Assembly (NCBI GenBank): GCA_003222675.1
Contig: QHWT01000049.1
Coordinates: 41,257 to 105,256, forward strand
Reading direction: 5' to 3'
DNA length: 64,000 nt
DNA from: Acidobacteriota bacterium
GTDB lineage: Bacteria; Acidobacteriota; Vicinamibacteria; Vicinamibacterales; 2-12-FULL-66-21
Of the stretch, positions 40,669-51,746 are shown piece after piece. The notes below the pieces were generated by a model. That model was given only the letters and a program-made list of their open reading frames with translations. It did no database searches and was not told the DNA's origin. The stretch's first letter is position 1. Each line of letters starts with the position of its first letter. The position numbers were made by a program, and so were the translations under genes.

Positions 40669-42859
40669 ATGACCCCGAGCCCTTGCGAACCGCAGCCGCC
40701 TTCTCCGGCTCGCCGAACATCGTCCACAGCTGCACGGCGAGTCTTCGGCCCTCGGTCGTCGGCGATATCCGCAGCAGCTCATCGATCGCGCGCTCGGATT
40801 CCGCATCCCGCCCCATCGCGCGGTACAACATCGCCAGGCCGGCGCGCGCGCGGGTGTTGTGCGGGAACACCTTGATCTCGTCGAGCAGGTAAGGTTCCGC
40901 TTCCGCGTACCGTTCGAGGCGCGCGAGCGAATCCCCTATGTAGTAGTTGAGGTCGTTCATCTGCAGCGTGCGCCCCTGCAACTGCTGGCGCGCGCGCATC
41001 AGCGGACCGAGCGCCTCGGCATAACGCCCCTCGTTGTAGGCGAGGAGTCCTTCGACGTAGAGCGGCATCGGCAGGGTCGGGTCCGCCTCCTGCGCCAGCT
41101 TCGCTTCGCCGAGCGCGGTTGGACGATCGTGTCGCGCGAGCGCCACCTTCGCGAGCAGCTCGTGCGCGGCCGCGGGCGTCACGCTCAAGGCGAGCTCCGC
41201 GTGCTTGCGCGCTTCCTCAATTCTGCCCATGCGGAGAAGACCGGACGCGGCGCCAATCAGGCTCCCCGCGTCCTTCGGATTGCGCTTGATGACTTCCTGA
41301 TACGCGTGCACCGCGTCTTCCGTCAGTCCCTGCCGCACGAGCACCTGCGCGAGCTGGAGCCACACGTCGCTCATCTCGGGATCGTCGGCGAGCAGTTCGC
41401 GATAGAGGACCGTCGCTTCCGCGTACTTCAAACCACCTGCGAGATCCGACGCGCGGCGGTACTTCTCGAGCACGTGGACCTTGTCCTTCGGATCGGGCAG
41501 ACGATCGCCCGGGAGCGACAAGGATTCGGCGCTGCCGCTGCCGACGTAGCCAAGCGCCGCCAGCCGCTGGCGATCCTCATCCGAGACGGCGGACGGCGCG
41601 GCGATCGACGTGCTCGAGATCAGCGATTCGATTGCCGTGCGCATCGCCTGCTTCACCTGCGGCCGCTCCGCGGCGATCGACGTGGTCTCTCTCGGATCGC
41701 GCGCCAGATCGTAGAGCTCGTCGCGCGGCGCTCTGATCAGCCGGTAGCGCGAGTCGGTCAGCGCATACAGCTCGCTCCAGCCGAAGTGATAGCGCGAATA
41801 CAGCGCTTCCGAGTAGATGCCCGTGTCCGGCAGCGTGCCCGTGCCTTCGAGCAGCGGCCGGAGCGATCGTCCGTGCAGTGCGGCGCGCGGCGGCATGCCG
41901 ACGAGGTCGAGGATCGTCGGCACCACGTCGATGTGCTGCACCGGCGTCGCCACGCGGCGCCCGGAATGACGGCCCGGCAGCTTGACCATCAACGGCACGT
42001 GCGTCGTCTCGCGGTAGAGAAACATGCCGTGCTCCTGCTCGCCGTGATCGCCGAGCCCCTCGCCGTGGTCCGCGAGCAGCACGATGGTCGATCGATCGTA
42101 GAGCTTCGCCGTGCGAAGGCGATCGAACAGGCGGCCGACGAGCTCGTCGGCATACGCGATCTCGCCGTCGTACGGATCGTATTGCGCGAAACGCTCGGGC
42201 GGCGCATACGGCTTGTGCGGCTCGTAGAAATGCAGAAAGAGAAAAAACGGTTTCGAACCCTGACCGTCGAGCCATTTCTCGGCCGCGGCGAGCGTCTGCG
42301 ATCCATCGCGCTGCACCTGTCCGATCGATAGTTCAGGGGAGGCAGCCGGGAGATCGCTGTCGAACGTGTCGAAGCCCTGGTTGATGCCGGTGGCACTGCG
42401 CAGCACGTACGCCGAGACGAAGCCGCCGGTCGGCCACCCACGCTCGTGCAGCGCGCGCTGCACGAACCACTGGCCCGGCTTGACCGTGAAGCCGATGTTG
42501 TCGCGGACGCCGTGATCGAACGGAAGCTGGCCCGAGAGGATGCTCGTGTGCGCCGGCAGCGTCTGCGGCGAATGCGAGTAGGCCTGCTCGAAAAGTGTCG
42601 CGGCCGCGGCAAGCGCGTCGATGTTCGGAGTCCGCACGCGCGTGTAGCCGTACGCGGGCAGATGGTCCGCTCGCAGCGTGTCGATTGAAATAAGAATGAT
42701 TGGGCCGTCCGCAGGCGCAGGTGCCACTGCCCATCGAGCTCGAAACACGGCCCACGCGCCGATCACGAAGATCACAAAAACCACGAAAATCACGAACAGG
42801 CTTTGTGGTCTGTCTAATTTCGTGACTCTGGTGAGTGCGCCGTTCTTCGCGGTTTTCAC
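40667..42859 (-). CDS. Membrane-anchored sulfatase-like protein with TPR tail
   Basis: 730 aa. One N-terminal TM (LFVIFVVFVIFVIGAWAVFR), then an alkaline-phosphatase-superfamily/sulfatase domain in the periplasm: metal-binding IDTLRADHLPAYGY, nucleophile region SHSPQTLPAHTSILSGQLP, and the second metal site LLADHGEGLGDHGEQEHGMF. At the sulfatase C/S-x-P-x-R position it reads T-L-P-A-H, so it lacks the formylglycine Cys/Ser and Arg. From about residue 480 there are TPRs (VWLQLAQVLVRQGLTEDAVH; PLYVEGLLAYNEGRYAEALG). A phospho- or other ester transferase role is possible. It overlaps the next sulfatase gene by 4 bp. Confidence 0.9.
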   Translation of the reverse strand: MKTAKNGALTRVTKLDRPQSLFVIFVVFVIFVIGAWAVFRARWAVAPAPADGPIILISIDTLRADHLPAYGYTRVRTPNIDALAAAATLFEQAYSHSPQTLPAHTSILSGQLPFDHGVRDNIGFTVKPGQWFVQRALHERGWPTGGFVSAYVLRSATGINQGFDTFDSDLPAASPELSIGQVQRDGSQTLAAAEKWLDGQGSKPFFLFLHFYEPHKPYAPPERFAQYDPYDGEIAYADELVGRLFDRLRTAKLYDRSTIVLLADHGEGLGDHGEQEHGMFLYRETTHVPLMVKLPGRHSGRRVATPVQHIDVVPTILDLVGMPPRAALHGRSLRPLLEGTGTLPDTGIYSEALYSRYHFGWSELYALTDSRYRLIRAPRDELYDLARDPRETTSIAAERPQVKQAMRTAIESLISSTSIAAPSAVSDEDRQRLAALGYVGSGSAESLSLPGDRLPDPKDKVHVLEKYRRASDLAGGLKYAEATVLYRELLADDPEMSDVWLQLAQVLVRQGLTEDAVHAYQEVIKRNPKDAGSLIGAASGLLRMGRIEEARKHAELALSVTPAAAHELLAKVALARHDRPTALGEAKLAQEADPTLPMPLYVEGLLAYNEGRYAEALGPLMRARQQLQGRTLQMNDLNYYIGDSLARLERYAEAEPYLLDEIKVFPHNTRARAGLAMLYRAMGRDAESERAIDELLRISPTTEGRRLAVQLWTMFGEPEKAAAVRKGSGS

Positions 42860-44955
42860 TGGCCCAGGATCCTTTTCACCCGCGCGATGTCCGGCGCGTA
42901 CTGGGCGGCCGGCGCCTCGCGTGCGAACCGTTCCAGGTAAGGCCGTGCGTCCTCGCGGCGGCCTGCGCTCTCCAGCTCGGTGGCGAGGTTATAGAGCGCG
43001 TCGTAGTCCTGCGGCGCAAGCTCCACGGCGCGTTTCCAGTGCTCGAACGCGGCGTCGCGTCGGTTCGTCTTCATCGCGATGACGCCGAGGCCGTTCTGGG
43101 CGCGTGCCGATTTGGGATCGAGCGATGCCGCCTGTTGGAGCACACGTTCGGCCGCGCCCAGATCGCCCCGCTGCAGTTCGAGCGTCCCGATGTTCTCGAG
43201 GGCCTGAACGTTCTCCGGATTCTCGCGCAGCGCGCGGCCAAAGGTCGCGGACGACTTGTCCGTGTTCCCCGCGCGCGCGTACGCGATGCCGAGCGCGTTC
43301 AGCGCGTCAGGATCGGCAGGCGCCTCGCTCACCAGCGGCTGCAGCAGGGCAATCGCATCCGACGGCCGTCCCGCCTCCGCCAGGTACGACCCGAGCTGCG
43401 TCGTCATGCCCGGTTCGATCGCGTCGGCCTGGAACGCACGCTCGAGCGTGCGAATTGCTCCCTGCGCGTCCCCGCTCTGCCACTGCAGCAACGCCATGTT
43501 GCGATAGCCGATGGCCATGGACGGCCGTCGCTGGATGATGCGCTCGTAGATGCCGAGCGCCTCCGCATGCCGGCCGTGTTGCCAGGCCTCGATACCCTGC
43601 TGGATCCACTGATCGAGCTCGATCAGGTTCTTGGGGTCGTCCTGCTCGGTGTACCGCGCCTTGCGCGGCGCGCTGCCGGACGTGTAGCCAAGCGACTGCA
43701 GCGTCGCGGCCACCTCGGGGGATTCCGCGAAGCGTTCGCCCGGCGGCGCCGCATGAAACTCCCGAAGGCGCGCATCGAGCGCGCGGCGGCGATCGGCCCG
43801 GCGCTCAATGAGGTTCGACTGTTCACGCGCATCGGCGGCGAGGTCGTAGAGCTCCGGTTGCGGCAGATCGATGAGCTTCTCGCGTCCGCCGATGACCCCC
43901 TGCAGCGGCGCCCACCCGCGATTCAGCATCGCTGACATCGCTTCGAAGTACGACGACACGTCGCTCGCGGCGGGCTGCGGACGATCGGGCAGGAGCGATC
44001 GGCCCTGAAGACCAGCCGGCGCCGGCACGTCGACCGCGTCGAGCAGTGTCGGCAGCACGTCGATGTGGCGCGCGGGCACGTGCGACACCGTGCCGCGCGG
44101 CCTGCGATCCGACAGCTGCGCGAGGATCAGCGGCACGCGCAGCGTCGATTCGTAGGCGAACAACCCGTGCGTCAGCTCACCGTGATCGCCGAGCCCCTCG
44201 CCGTGATCGGACGTGACCAGGACGAGCGTCGGACGCGAGGCGGCGCGGACGGTGTCGAGCAATGGGCGGAGCGCCTGGTCCACGTACGCCACCTCCCCGA
44301 GGTAAGGCTTCCGGGCGTACTCGCGGTCGAACGGCGGCGGCGGCGTGTAAGGCGCATGCGGATCGAAAAGGTGCACCCAGGCGAACCAGCGTCCCTGCTG
44401 CGTACGAATCCATTCGAGCGCCGGCGCGATGACCTCGCCGGCAGGGCGTTCGGCCAGCGAGAAGTCCGAGCTGTTCCCGGTCCGCCCGAACCGATCGTCG
44501 TAGACATCGAAGCCCTCGCCGAGGCCGAATCGCTTTGCAACGGGCACGCCGCCGACGAACGCGCCGGTCGCGAACCCGTGCTGTTTCAGGATCGTCGCGA
44601 CGGTCGGCGTTCCCGCTTTCAGGCGATAGCCGCTGTGGTCGCGGACGCCGTGTTGATACGGATACAGACCGGTGAGGATGGTGGTGTGCGACGGCCGCGT
44701 CAGCACTGCGTGCGCGTGCGCGAAGTCGAACCGGAGTCCTCCGGCGGCGAGCTCGTCGAGGTTCGGCGTGAGCGCCTGGCCGCCGTACGAGCCGAGCGCG
44801 TCCGCGCGGAGCGTGTCGATCGTGATGAGGAGGATGTTCTGATCCGCGCGATGCTCGAACGAGACGGAGCGGCCGGCATAGTAAACCCACCCAAGCCCGG
44901 CGAGCGCGACCAGTGTCGCGCCGGCTGCAATCGCCCGTTTACTTTTTGTTCTCAC
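42856..44955 (-). CDS. Membrane-anchored sulfatase-like protein with TPR tail
   Basis: 699 aa from the GTG at 44955 (the track start 45000 would lengthen it by 15 residues). N-terminal TM (AIAAGATLVALAGLGWVYYA), sulfatase-like fold with ITIDTLRADALGSYGGQALT, nucleophile region AHAVLTRPSHTTILTGLYPY and LVTSDHGEGLGDHGELTHGL. Again T-R-P-S-H stands where C-x-P-S-R is expected. The C-terminal half is TPRs (YRNMALLQWQSGDAQGAIRT; DALNALGIAYARAGNTDKSS; DYDALYNLATELESAGRRED). It is a paralogue of the next gene, and the two are coupled by a 4-bp overlap. Its start overlaps the upstream gene by 17 bp. Confidence 0.9.
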   Translation of the reverse strand: MRTKSKRAIAAGATLVALAGLGWVYYAGRSVSFEHRADQNILLITIDTLRADALGSYGGQALTPNLDELAAGGLRFDFAHAHAVLTRPSHTTILTGLYPYQHGVRDHSGYRLKAGTPTVATILKQHGFATGAFVGGVPVAKRFGLGEGFDVYDDRFGRTGNSSDFSLAERPAGEVIAPALEWIRTQQGRWFAWVHLFDPHAPYTPPPPFDREYARKPYLGEVAYVDQALRPLLDTVRAASRPTLVLVTSDHGEGLGDHGELTHGLFAYESTLRVPLILAQLSDRRPRGTVSHVPARHIDVLPTLLDAVDVPAPAGLQGRSLLPDRPQPAASDVSSYFEAMSAMLNRGWAPLQGVIGGREKLIDLPQPELYDLAADAREQSNLIERRADRRRALDARLREFHAAPPGERFAESPEVAATLQSLGYTSGSAPRKARYTEQDDPKNLIELDQWIQQGIEAWQHGRHAEALGIYERIIQRRPSMAIGYRNMALLQWQSGDAQGAIRTLERAFQADAIEPGMTTQLGSYLAEAGRPSDAIALLQPLVSEAPADPDALNALGIAYARAGNTDKSSATFGRALRENPENVQALENIGTLELQRGDLGAAERVLQQAASLDPKSARAQNGLGVIAMKTNRRDAAFEHWKRAVELAPQDYDALYNLATELESAGRREDARPYLERFAREAPAAQYAPDIARVKRILGQ

Positions 44956-45691
44956 GCGTCGCCTGCCGCAGCCCTGTGCGCTTACCTTGTGGCAAGACAC
45001 GAGCGGTCTGCTGCGGCTCTTTGCCCTTACCTTGCGGCGCGAGCCGCTCGAGCGCCGCGCGAGCCTTCGCGTTGGTAGGCTCGCTCTTCAGCACGAGTTG
45101 GTATTCGGCTGTCGCCGCGGCGACATCCTGTTTGCGCTCGTGCAGCACGCCAAGCTGCAAGTGCACCATCGTCAGGGCCGGAAGTCTCGTCGCGATCTCG
45201 CGGTAGATCGCGATTGCCTCGTCGATCTTCCCCGCGCGCTCGTGGGCGGCCGCATCATCGAGCCGCTGATGCAGGGCCGCGACGTCCACGTTCGCGAGCG
45301 GGCCGCTCGGCGGCAGTTCAGAGATCGCGCGCAGCACCACGTCGAGCGACGGATTGGACCCGAGAAGGCGGACGATCAACTTCGTTGTCGACGACTCGTA
45401 TCCGGGGACGTCGACCGTGAACGTCCACTCGCCCTTGCCGAGTGCGAGGAATGAGAAGCGCCCCTTCGCATCGCTGGTCGCGGTGCGGGTCGAAGGCGCC
45501 GCAGCAGGATTGTTGCCGGTGATCGTCGCGCCTTTCAGCGGCTGGCCGTCCTGGTTGCGCACCGACCCCGCGACCCGCGCTTGTGCCAGCGCGCTCGTTG
45601 CAAAGAGCAGCAGGGTTGCGACAAGACAGAGCAAACCGAGATCACGAAGACGTACGATCTCACGCCGAGCGCGCGGAGGCGCAGAGAACAC
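44939..45691 (-). CDS. Secreted carboxypeptidase-regulatory-like/TPR protein
   Basis: The reading frame is certain, the start is not. ATGs at 45853 and 45811 lie in repeat-like DNA; GTG 45691 gives MFSAPPRARREIVRLRDLGLL, then a good signal sequence ending FATSALAQA. TTG 45634 is also possible. The mature protein has a carboxypeptidase-regulatory-like beta-sandwich (GSVRNQDGQPLKGATITGNN; GRFSFLALGKGEWTFTVDVP) and two to three TPRs (ERAGKIDEAIAIYREIATRL; VHLQLGVLHERKQDVAAATA). It leads the three-gene group with the two sulfatase-TPR genes, overlapping the next by 17 bp, and is divergent from the hydrolase/NamZ gene. Confidence 0.78.
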   Translation of the reverse strand: MFSAPPRARREIVRLRDLGLLCLVATLLLFATSALAQARVAGSVRNQDGQPLKGATITGNNPAAAPSTRTATSDAKGRFSFLALGKGEWTFTVDVPGYESSTTKLIVRLLGSNPSLDVVLRAISELPPSGPLANVDVAALHQRLDDAAAHERAGKIDEAIAIYREIATRLPALTMVHLQLGVLHERKQDVAAATAEYQLVLKSEPTNAKARAALERLAPQGKGKEPQQTARVLPQGKRTGLRQATRENKK

Positions 45692-45907
45692 CTCGGGTGG
45701 ACCAACGCGGATTGATGCGGATTGAGGATGCCGCGGATTGACACGGATTAACGGCGATCCCGCAGCAGCGTCCCGCGTGCCGGCCGAAGGCCGGCACCGG
45801 CGGACGCGCATAGGGCGTGCTCCGCGCCTCGGCGCCTCTGCGTGAAATCGCATTTTCTGATCCCCGTGAATCCGCGCAATCCGCGGCCGCCCGTATTTCT
45901 TGAAAAG

Positions 45908-45913
45908 TATAAT
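45908..45913 (+). promoter_or_regulatory. -10-like TATAAT before the serine hydrolase/NamZ gene
   Basis: A perfect TATAAT lies 9 nt before the ATG at 45923, in an AT-rich patch (TGAAAAGTATAATT) unlike the surrounding DNA. If used, the transcript would start almost at the start codon (leaderless). No -35 is recognisable at the right distance. Confidence 0.45.
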
Positions 45914-45922
45914 TCAGCCCTG

Positions 45923-48328
<2,406 letters not shown>

Positions 48329-48332
48329 CTGG

Positions 48333-48382
48333 AAGCCGCCAGCTACCAGCCGCCAGCTGATAGCTGGAAGCTGGCAGCTGAC
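48333..48382. repeat. AGCTGGAAGCCGCCAGCTACCAGC repeat
   Basis: Short run of AGCTGG/CCAGCT near-repeats between the convergent hydrolase/NamZ and GGDEF genes; same family as 843-915. It could form a hairpin between the two stops. Confidence 0.6.
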
Positions 48383-49230
48383 TACCGTCCCCGCTTCTTG
48401 TTTGCATACATCCGCTCGTCCGCTGCCTCAATCAGCGGCAGCACGTCGGCAACGTCGGGCGGGACCTCCACCGCGCCGACGCTGAGGGCGACGCCCGCCG
48501 GAAGCTCCTCGAGTTCAGGGGATGCGGCGAACGCGGCCTGGAGCGCCGTGGCACGCTGCAACGCCTCTGCCTCCGTGCACGTGATCAGCACGAGAAACTC
48601 GTCGCCTCCCCACCGGAACACGTAGTCCGCTTCGCGAATGTGGCGGAGCAGGAAGCCGGCGACGTCGCGCAGCACGCGGTCGCCGGTTTCGTGCCCCAGC
48701 GTGTCGTTGATCGTCTTGAACCGATCGATGTCGATGAACACGATCGACAGCGGCGAGCGGTAGCGGCTGTGGCGCTGCAGCTCGCGGCCGATGATCTCGT
48801 CGAAGAAGCGGCGGTTGCGGCAGCCGGTGAGCGGATCCGTGATCACGAGCTCGCGGAGATCGCTTTGCGCGGTTTCGAGCCGACGGTTCGTCCGCTGCAG
48901 CTCGTCGGTCATGTCCTCGAACGTCATGAGCTGCATCCCGAGCGCGGTAACCAGGAACACGACCGACATGCTGAAGAAGGTCGGGCGCATGCCCGCCGCG
49001 TCTGGTGCACTGAGTGCCGCGGCCATCCAGAGATTCATGCCCGCGAGCACGAACAGCATGATGCCGACAATCAGCGCGCCGAGCAGACGCACGTCGCGCA
49101 CGAGCAGCAGGTAGGCGACGCCGGCAGCCGCCAGCGCGCCTCCAATCAGCACGTGCCCCGGCGCAAAGACGGACCAGACCTTGAGCGCCGCCGGCGCCAG
49201 GCTGAACCAGATCGCGACCGGCAGCAGCAA
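48382..49230 (-). CDS. GGDEF diguanylate cyclase, C-terminal part (frame downstream of an indel)
   Basis: 282 aa in this frame. Three TM helices (VLIGGALAAAGVAYLLLVRD; LLGALIVGIMLFVLAGMNLW; FFSMSVVFLVTALGMQLMTF), a short coiled-coil linker (ELQRTNRRLETAQSDLRELV), then a GGDEF domain at about residues 125-282 with DPLTGCRNRRFFDEIIGREL and active site FRWGGDEFLVLI. It makes cyclic di-GMP from GTP. The natural gene starts at 49531; a one-base shift near 49240-49256 separates the two parts, so as printed this ORF starts inside the membrane region. Confidence 0.8.
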   Translation of the reverse strand: MLLPVAIWFSLAPAALKVWSVFAPGHVLIGGALAAAGVAYLLLVRDVRLLGALIVGIMLFVLAGMNLWMAAALSAPDAAGMRPTFFSMSVVFLVTALGMQLMTFEDMTDELQRTNRRLETAQSDLRELVITDPLTGCRNRRFFDEIIGRELQRHSRYRSPLSIVFIDIDRFKTINDTLGHETGDRVLRDVAGFLLRHIREADYVFRWGGDEFLVLITCTEAEALQRATALQAAFAASPELEELPAGVALSVGAVEVPPDVADVLPLIEAADERMYANKKRGR

Positions 49231-49531
49231 CCGGCCGATGACGGTAGGCGTCCGCGGCGACGACGAACGACAGAGAGCCGATGAGCGTCAGGAACTGCGA
49301 GATGCCGAACGCCATCCGTCCGAGCGGCGTGTCGCTGTACAAGCGGACCGTCAGGAACATGGACGAAGCGAGCAGGATCCAGGCGGCGATCCAATAAAGG
49401 ATGAAGGGCCGGCGCCGGTAGAAGTAAAGAAGCAGGAGCAGCGCCGCGACCACGAGTGCCGTCGTGCCCGAAAGCAGGCGCGGGTTCACGAGCGCCGCAT
49501 CGGGCGCGGATGTCGAAGCGGGAAATTGCAC
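49231..49531 (-). pseudogene. GGDEF diguanylate cyclase, N-terminal part (before the indel)
   Basis: Frame 49531 downward reads MQFPASTSAPDAALVNPRLL, then TM helices (ALVVAALLLLLYFYRRRPFI; LYWIAAWILLASSMFLTVRL; FLTLIGSLSFVVAADAYR) and then degenerates into Arg-rich shadow text. The other frame resumes with VIGRLLLPVAIWFSLAPAAL. Removing one nucleotide near 49240-49256 fuses the two into one membrane protein of about 384 aa with six TMs and a GGDEF domain. Either the gene is inactivated or the sequence has a one-base error. Confidence 0.7.
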
Positions 49532-49543
49532 GTGATCTCATTG

Positions 49544-49616
49544 TAGGCCGGGTCTTTAGACCCGGCGCGCCGGCCGGAACCTGAAGGTCGTAGCCGGGTC
49601 TAAAGACCCGGCCTAC
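49544..49616. repeat. Paired GCCGGGTC-TTTA-GACCCGGC palindromes
   Basis: GTAGGCCGGGTCTTTAGACCCGGC at 49544-49566 and GCCGGGTCTAAAGACCCGGCCTAC at 49593-49616, themselves inverted to each other, so the 73-bp block is a palindrome of palindromes. It begins right at the left edge of the mobile element and would lie directly downstream of the pre-integration DUF420 stop. Likely a terminator or REP-like element. Confidence 0.7.
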
Positions 49617-49620
49617 ATCT

Positions 49621-49631
49621 GATAGAGCATC
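49621..49631. other. attL core (GATAGAGCATC)
   Basis: 11-bp direct repeat with 57665-57675; ACA is also matched 6 bp before it on both sides. Reading outward on the minus strand, the sequence beyond this copy continues CAGATGTAG, which would be the pre-integration end of the DUF420 gene (..Met-Leu-Tyr-Gln-Met-stop). Confidence 0.75.
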
Positions 49632-50049
49632 AATGGTGCTCGGAGGTTTTTGGGTGTGTATTTGCGCATTCCGTCCACCAAGGGAGCACCAAGGTAACGA
49701 GCAGGATCGACTTCGACGCGTTACGCGCTCAGCGACCGCCAGCGCGCAGCCGCTGAACCGCAGACAACAAAATCGCGGATCGCGGTCAGCCTTCGCCAGT
49801 ACGGCGCGGATTCCGAGTCATTACCCGACCCCGGCTGCGACCACGGTAGTACACGCGAGCTAACGAGCATCGTTTTTCATGATGCCGGCTTGGCGCGAGA
49901 TCGCGATCGTTCGCGGGTCCCATCCGGTAGCGGTACCCGCGCTCTGGTTTGTGGCCCGCCACGCGTCGCGGGTCCCATCAGTACCAGACTCCACACTTCA
50001 ACAGGTTCCATCAGCGCGCGACGTTTACGATCGTGCGTCAGGTCCAATC
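49632..50049. other. Left end of the element, no convincing gene
   Basis: Contains tandem CACCAAGGGAG/CACCAAGGTAAC (about 49677-49699), candidate integrase arm sites. It also has four GGTCCCATC-like motifs at 49917, 49971, 50004 and 50041, the last directly before the ATG of the next gene. The track ORF 49633-49863 has no recognisable features and is probably not coding. Confidence 0.5.
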
Positions 50050-51252
50050 ATGTCCGAACTCACAAAACGCATCCGCGCGAAGTATCCGAACGCGTACAAC
50101 GACCTCAGCGACGACGAGCTAGAGCAAAAGGTCCTGGCCAAGCACCCACAGTATGCGGACTTGGCTGATCCGAAAGACCAGCAGCCGTCCGTCCGCGTTC
50201 ACATGCCTGACGGACGCGTCATCAACTTTCCGGCGACGATGAGCCACGATGAGATCACGAAGGCGATCGATCAGGACTTCCGCCCAAACGGCGCGCCGTC
50301 GCGTCCTGCGCTCAGCCGTGAGCAGTACAACGCCGTACGCCAACGTGTGATCAACACTGCGCCTGACGGCCTCACGCGCGATCAGTTCAGCGCGCTGATG
50401 GACAGCGAACTCACGAAGGCTAAGACCGCACAGGCCGAGAGCGCGGTGGAGCACACCGAGGGCAAGCCCGATTACAACGGGGTGGACAATCCGATTTACG
50501 GTGGGGCGTATCGCGTCGTGCGTGGGTTGTACCACTACGCCAAAGATCATCCGGCTGCAGCTGGCGCAATGGCCGGCAGCGCGCTCGCTGCGCCCCTGAC
50601 TGGCGGCATGTCGGTCCCTGCCGCAATGGCAGCCGTGGGCGTTGGCGGTGCAGGCGGGGCAGCGTACGGTCAGCTCGCGAAAGGCGCAGCGACTGACGAT
50701 TACGGCACACCAGGCGGGAACGCCAGAGAGATTGCGACGGAGGGCGGGCTGTCGGCACTCGGCGAAGGCAGCGCGCGTGCTGTGGGTGCTGGCGCTCGGC
50801 GTATCGGACCGATCCTGCGAGATCAGGCAGTGTCGGCGTATTCCCGGATGCTCAAGCCCACCAAGGACGCGATCCAGTCGATGACGCAGTACGGCGCGAC
50901 GCTGCCAGAGCGAGCCCACAACGTAGCCGCTGCGATTCTCGATGAAGGCGTCAACATCACACAGGCCGGCGCTCGGAAGATCCACGATCGGATCTCCCAG
51001 TTGGCAGACCGGGCAAGCTCAATCATCGCGAACTCGGATAAGCGTGCGTCAACGTCGTACATCACCGACGCGCTCGGCGAAGCTCGCGATCGGGCTGCAC
51101 AGCAGCTCGCTCCAGGAGCAGACGTTGCGGCCGTTGATGCCGTGGAGAACTCGGTCAGGGCAAATCCGCAGATCACGAAACGTGTTCGCGGCAGAAAGCT
51201 GTTGGACACTGGCGTACTAGACGCGTCTGGTCAGCCGGTGATGAAGCGGTAA
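50050..51252 (+). CDS. Phage-type large structural/injection-like protein, N-terminal part (frameshifted)
   Basis: Begins MSELTKRIRAKYPNAYNDLS at 50050; the upstream 57 codons in the track are non-coding in character. The short N-terminal module (DDELEQKVLAKHPQYADLAD, then VRVHMPDGRVINFPATMSHD) resembles N-termini of long phage virion or ejection proteins. A glycine/alanine-rich, membrane-like stretch follows (AAAGAMAGSALAAPLTGGMS; AAVGVGGAGGAAYGQLAKGA), then helical Ala/Arg-rich repeats. The frame stops at 51252 after ..ASGQPVMKR; a -1 shift at about 51249 continues as VTLDSGQRVLLPTATVQKLD. The assignment rests on overall character, not on a strong motif. Confidence 0.55.
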   Translation: MSELTKRIRAKYPNAYNDLSDDELEQKVLAKHPQYADLADPKDQQPSVRVHMPDGRVINFPATMSHDEITKAIDQDFRPNGAPSRPALSREQYNAVRQRVINTAPDGLTRDQFSALMDSELTKAKTAQAESAVEHTEGKPDYNGVDNPIYGGAYRVVRGLYHYAKDHPAAAGAMAGSALAAPLTGGMSVPAAMAAVGVGGAGGAAYGQLAKGAATDDYGTPGGNAREIATEGGLSALGEGSARAVGAGARRIGPILRDQAVSAYSRMLKPTKDAIQSMTQYGATLPERAHNVAAAILDEGVNITQAGARKIHDRISQLADRASSIIANSDKRASTSYITDALGEARDRAAQQLAPGADVAAVDAVENSVRANPQITKRVRGRKLLDTGVLDASGQPVMKR

Positions 51253-51746
51253 CGCTCGACTCAGGGCAGCGCGTGCTGTTGCCGACAGCGACGGTTCAGA
51301 AGCTGGACGCGCTCAAGAGGGGCACGTACCGGGCGATCGGGGATCGTGCGTACGGTGAGACGCAGGGCGCAGCCATAGAGGCAGAGAAGGCTGCGGCACG
51401 CGGGGCACGTCAGGCGATTGAATCCGTTGAACCGACAGTCGGACCGATCCATCAGGCCGAGTCGAAGCTGATCGACGCGTCAGGGGTTCTCGATGATGCC
51501 GTGTTCCGATCCGGCAAGCATAACCCGTTCGGACTGACCGAGGGGATCGCGCTCGCGGGGCACCGTCCGATCTGGGCACTGCCGGCGCTGTTGAACCGTC
51601 CGGGTATCGGGTCCCCTGTCGCGCGTGCCGTGAACGCCGTAGGGCGGAAGCTGGCAACCGCCGAACCTCCGGCCAATCTGGTACGGGCTGCGCTGCTCGC
51701 GCTGATGGGGCAGGACCAGGAACCGGAACAACCGGAACAGCGGTAA
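51249..51746 (+). pseudogene. Phage-type large protein, C-terminal part in the -1 frame
   Basis: The ORF track lists this from GTG 51273, but the same frame is open back to the stop of the previous ORF. Its first residues (VTLDSGQRVLLPTATVQKLD; YRAIGDRAYGETQGAAIEAE) carry on the helical style of the N-terminal part. The end (AALLALMGQDQEPEQPEQR) is acidic and flexible. Together the two parts would make a protein of about 560 aa. A programmed -1 shift is conceivable, but no canonical slippery heptamer is seen (AAGCGGTAA). Confidence 0.6.

Noticed and set aside
40859-42331. 490-aa plus-strand ORF
   Set aside because: Antisense to the sulfatase-TPR gene; shadow composition.
49633-49863. 76-aa ORF at the left end of the element
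   Set aside because: Overlaps the candidate arm sites, no Shine-Dalgarno and no protein-like features.
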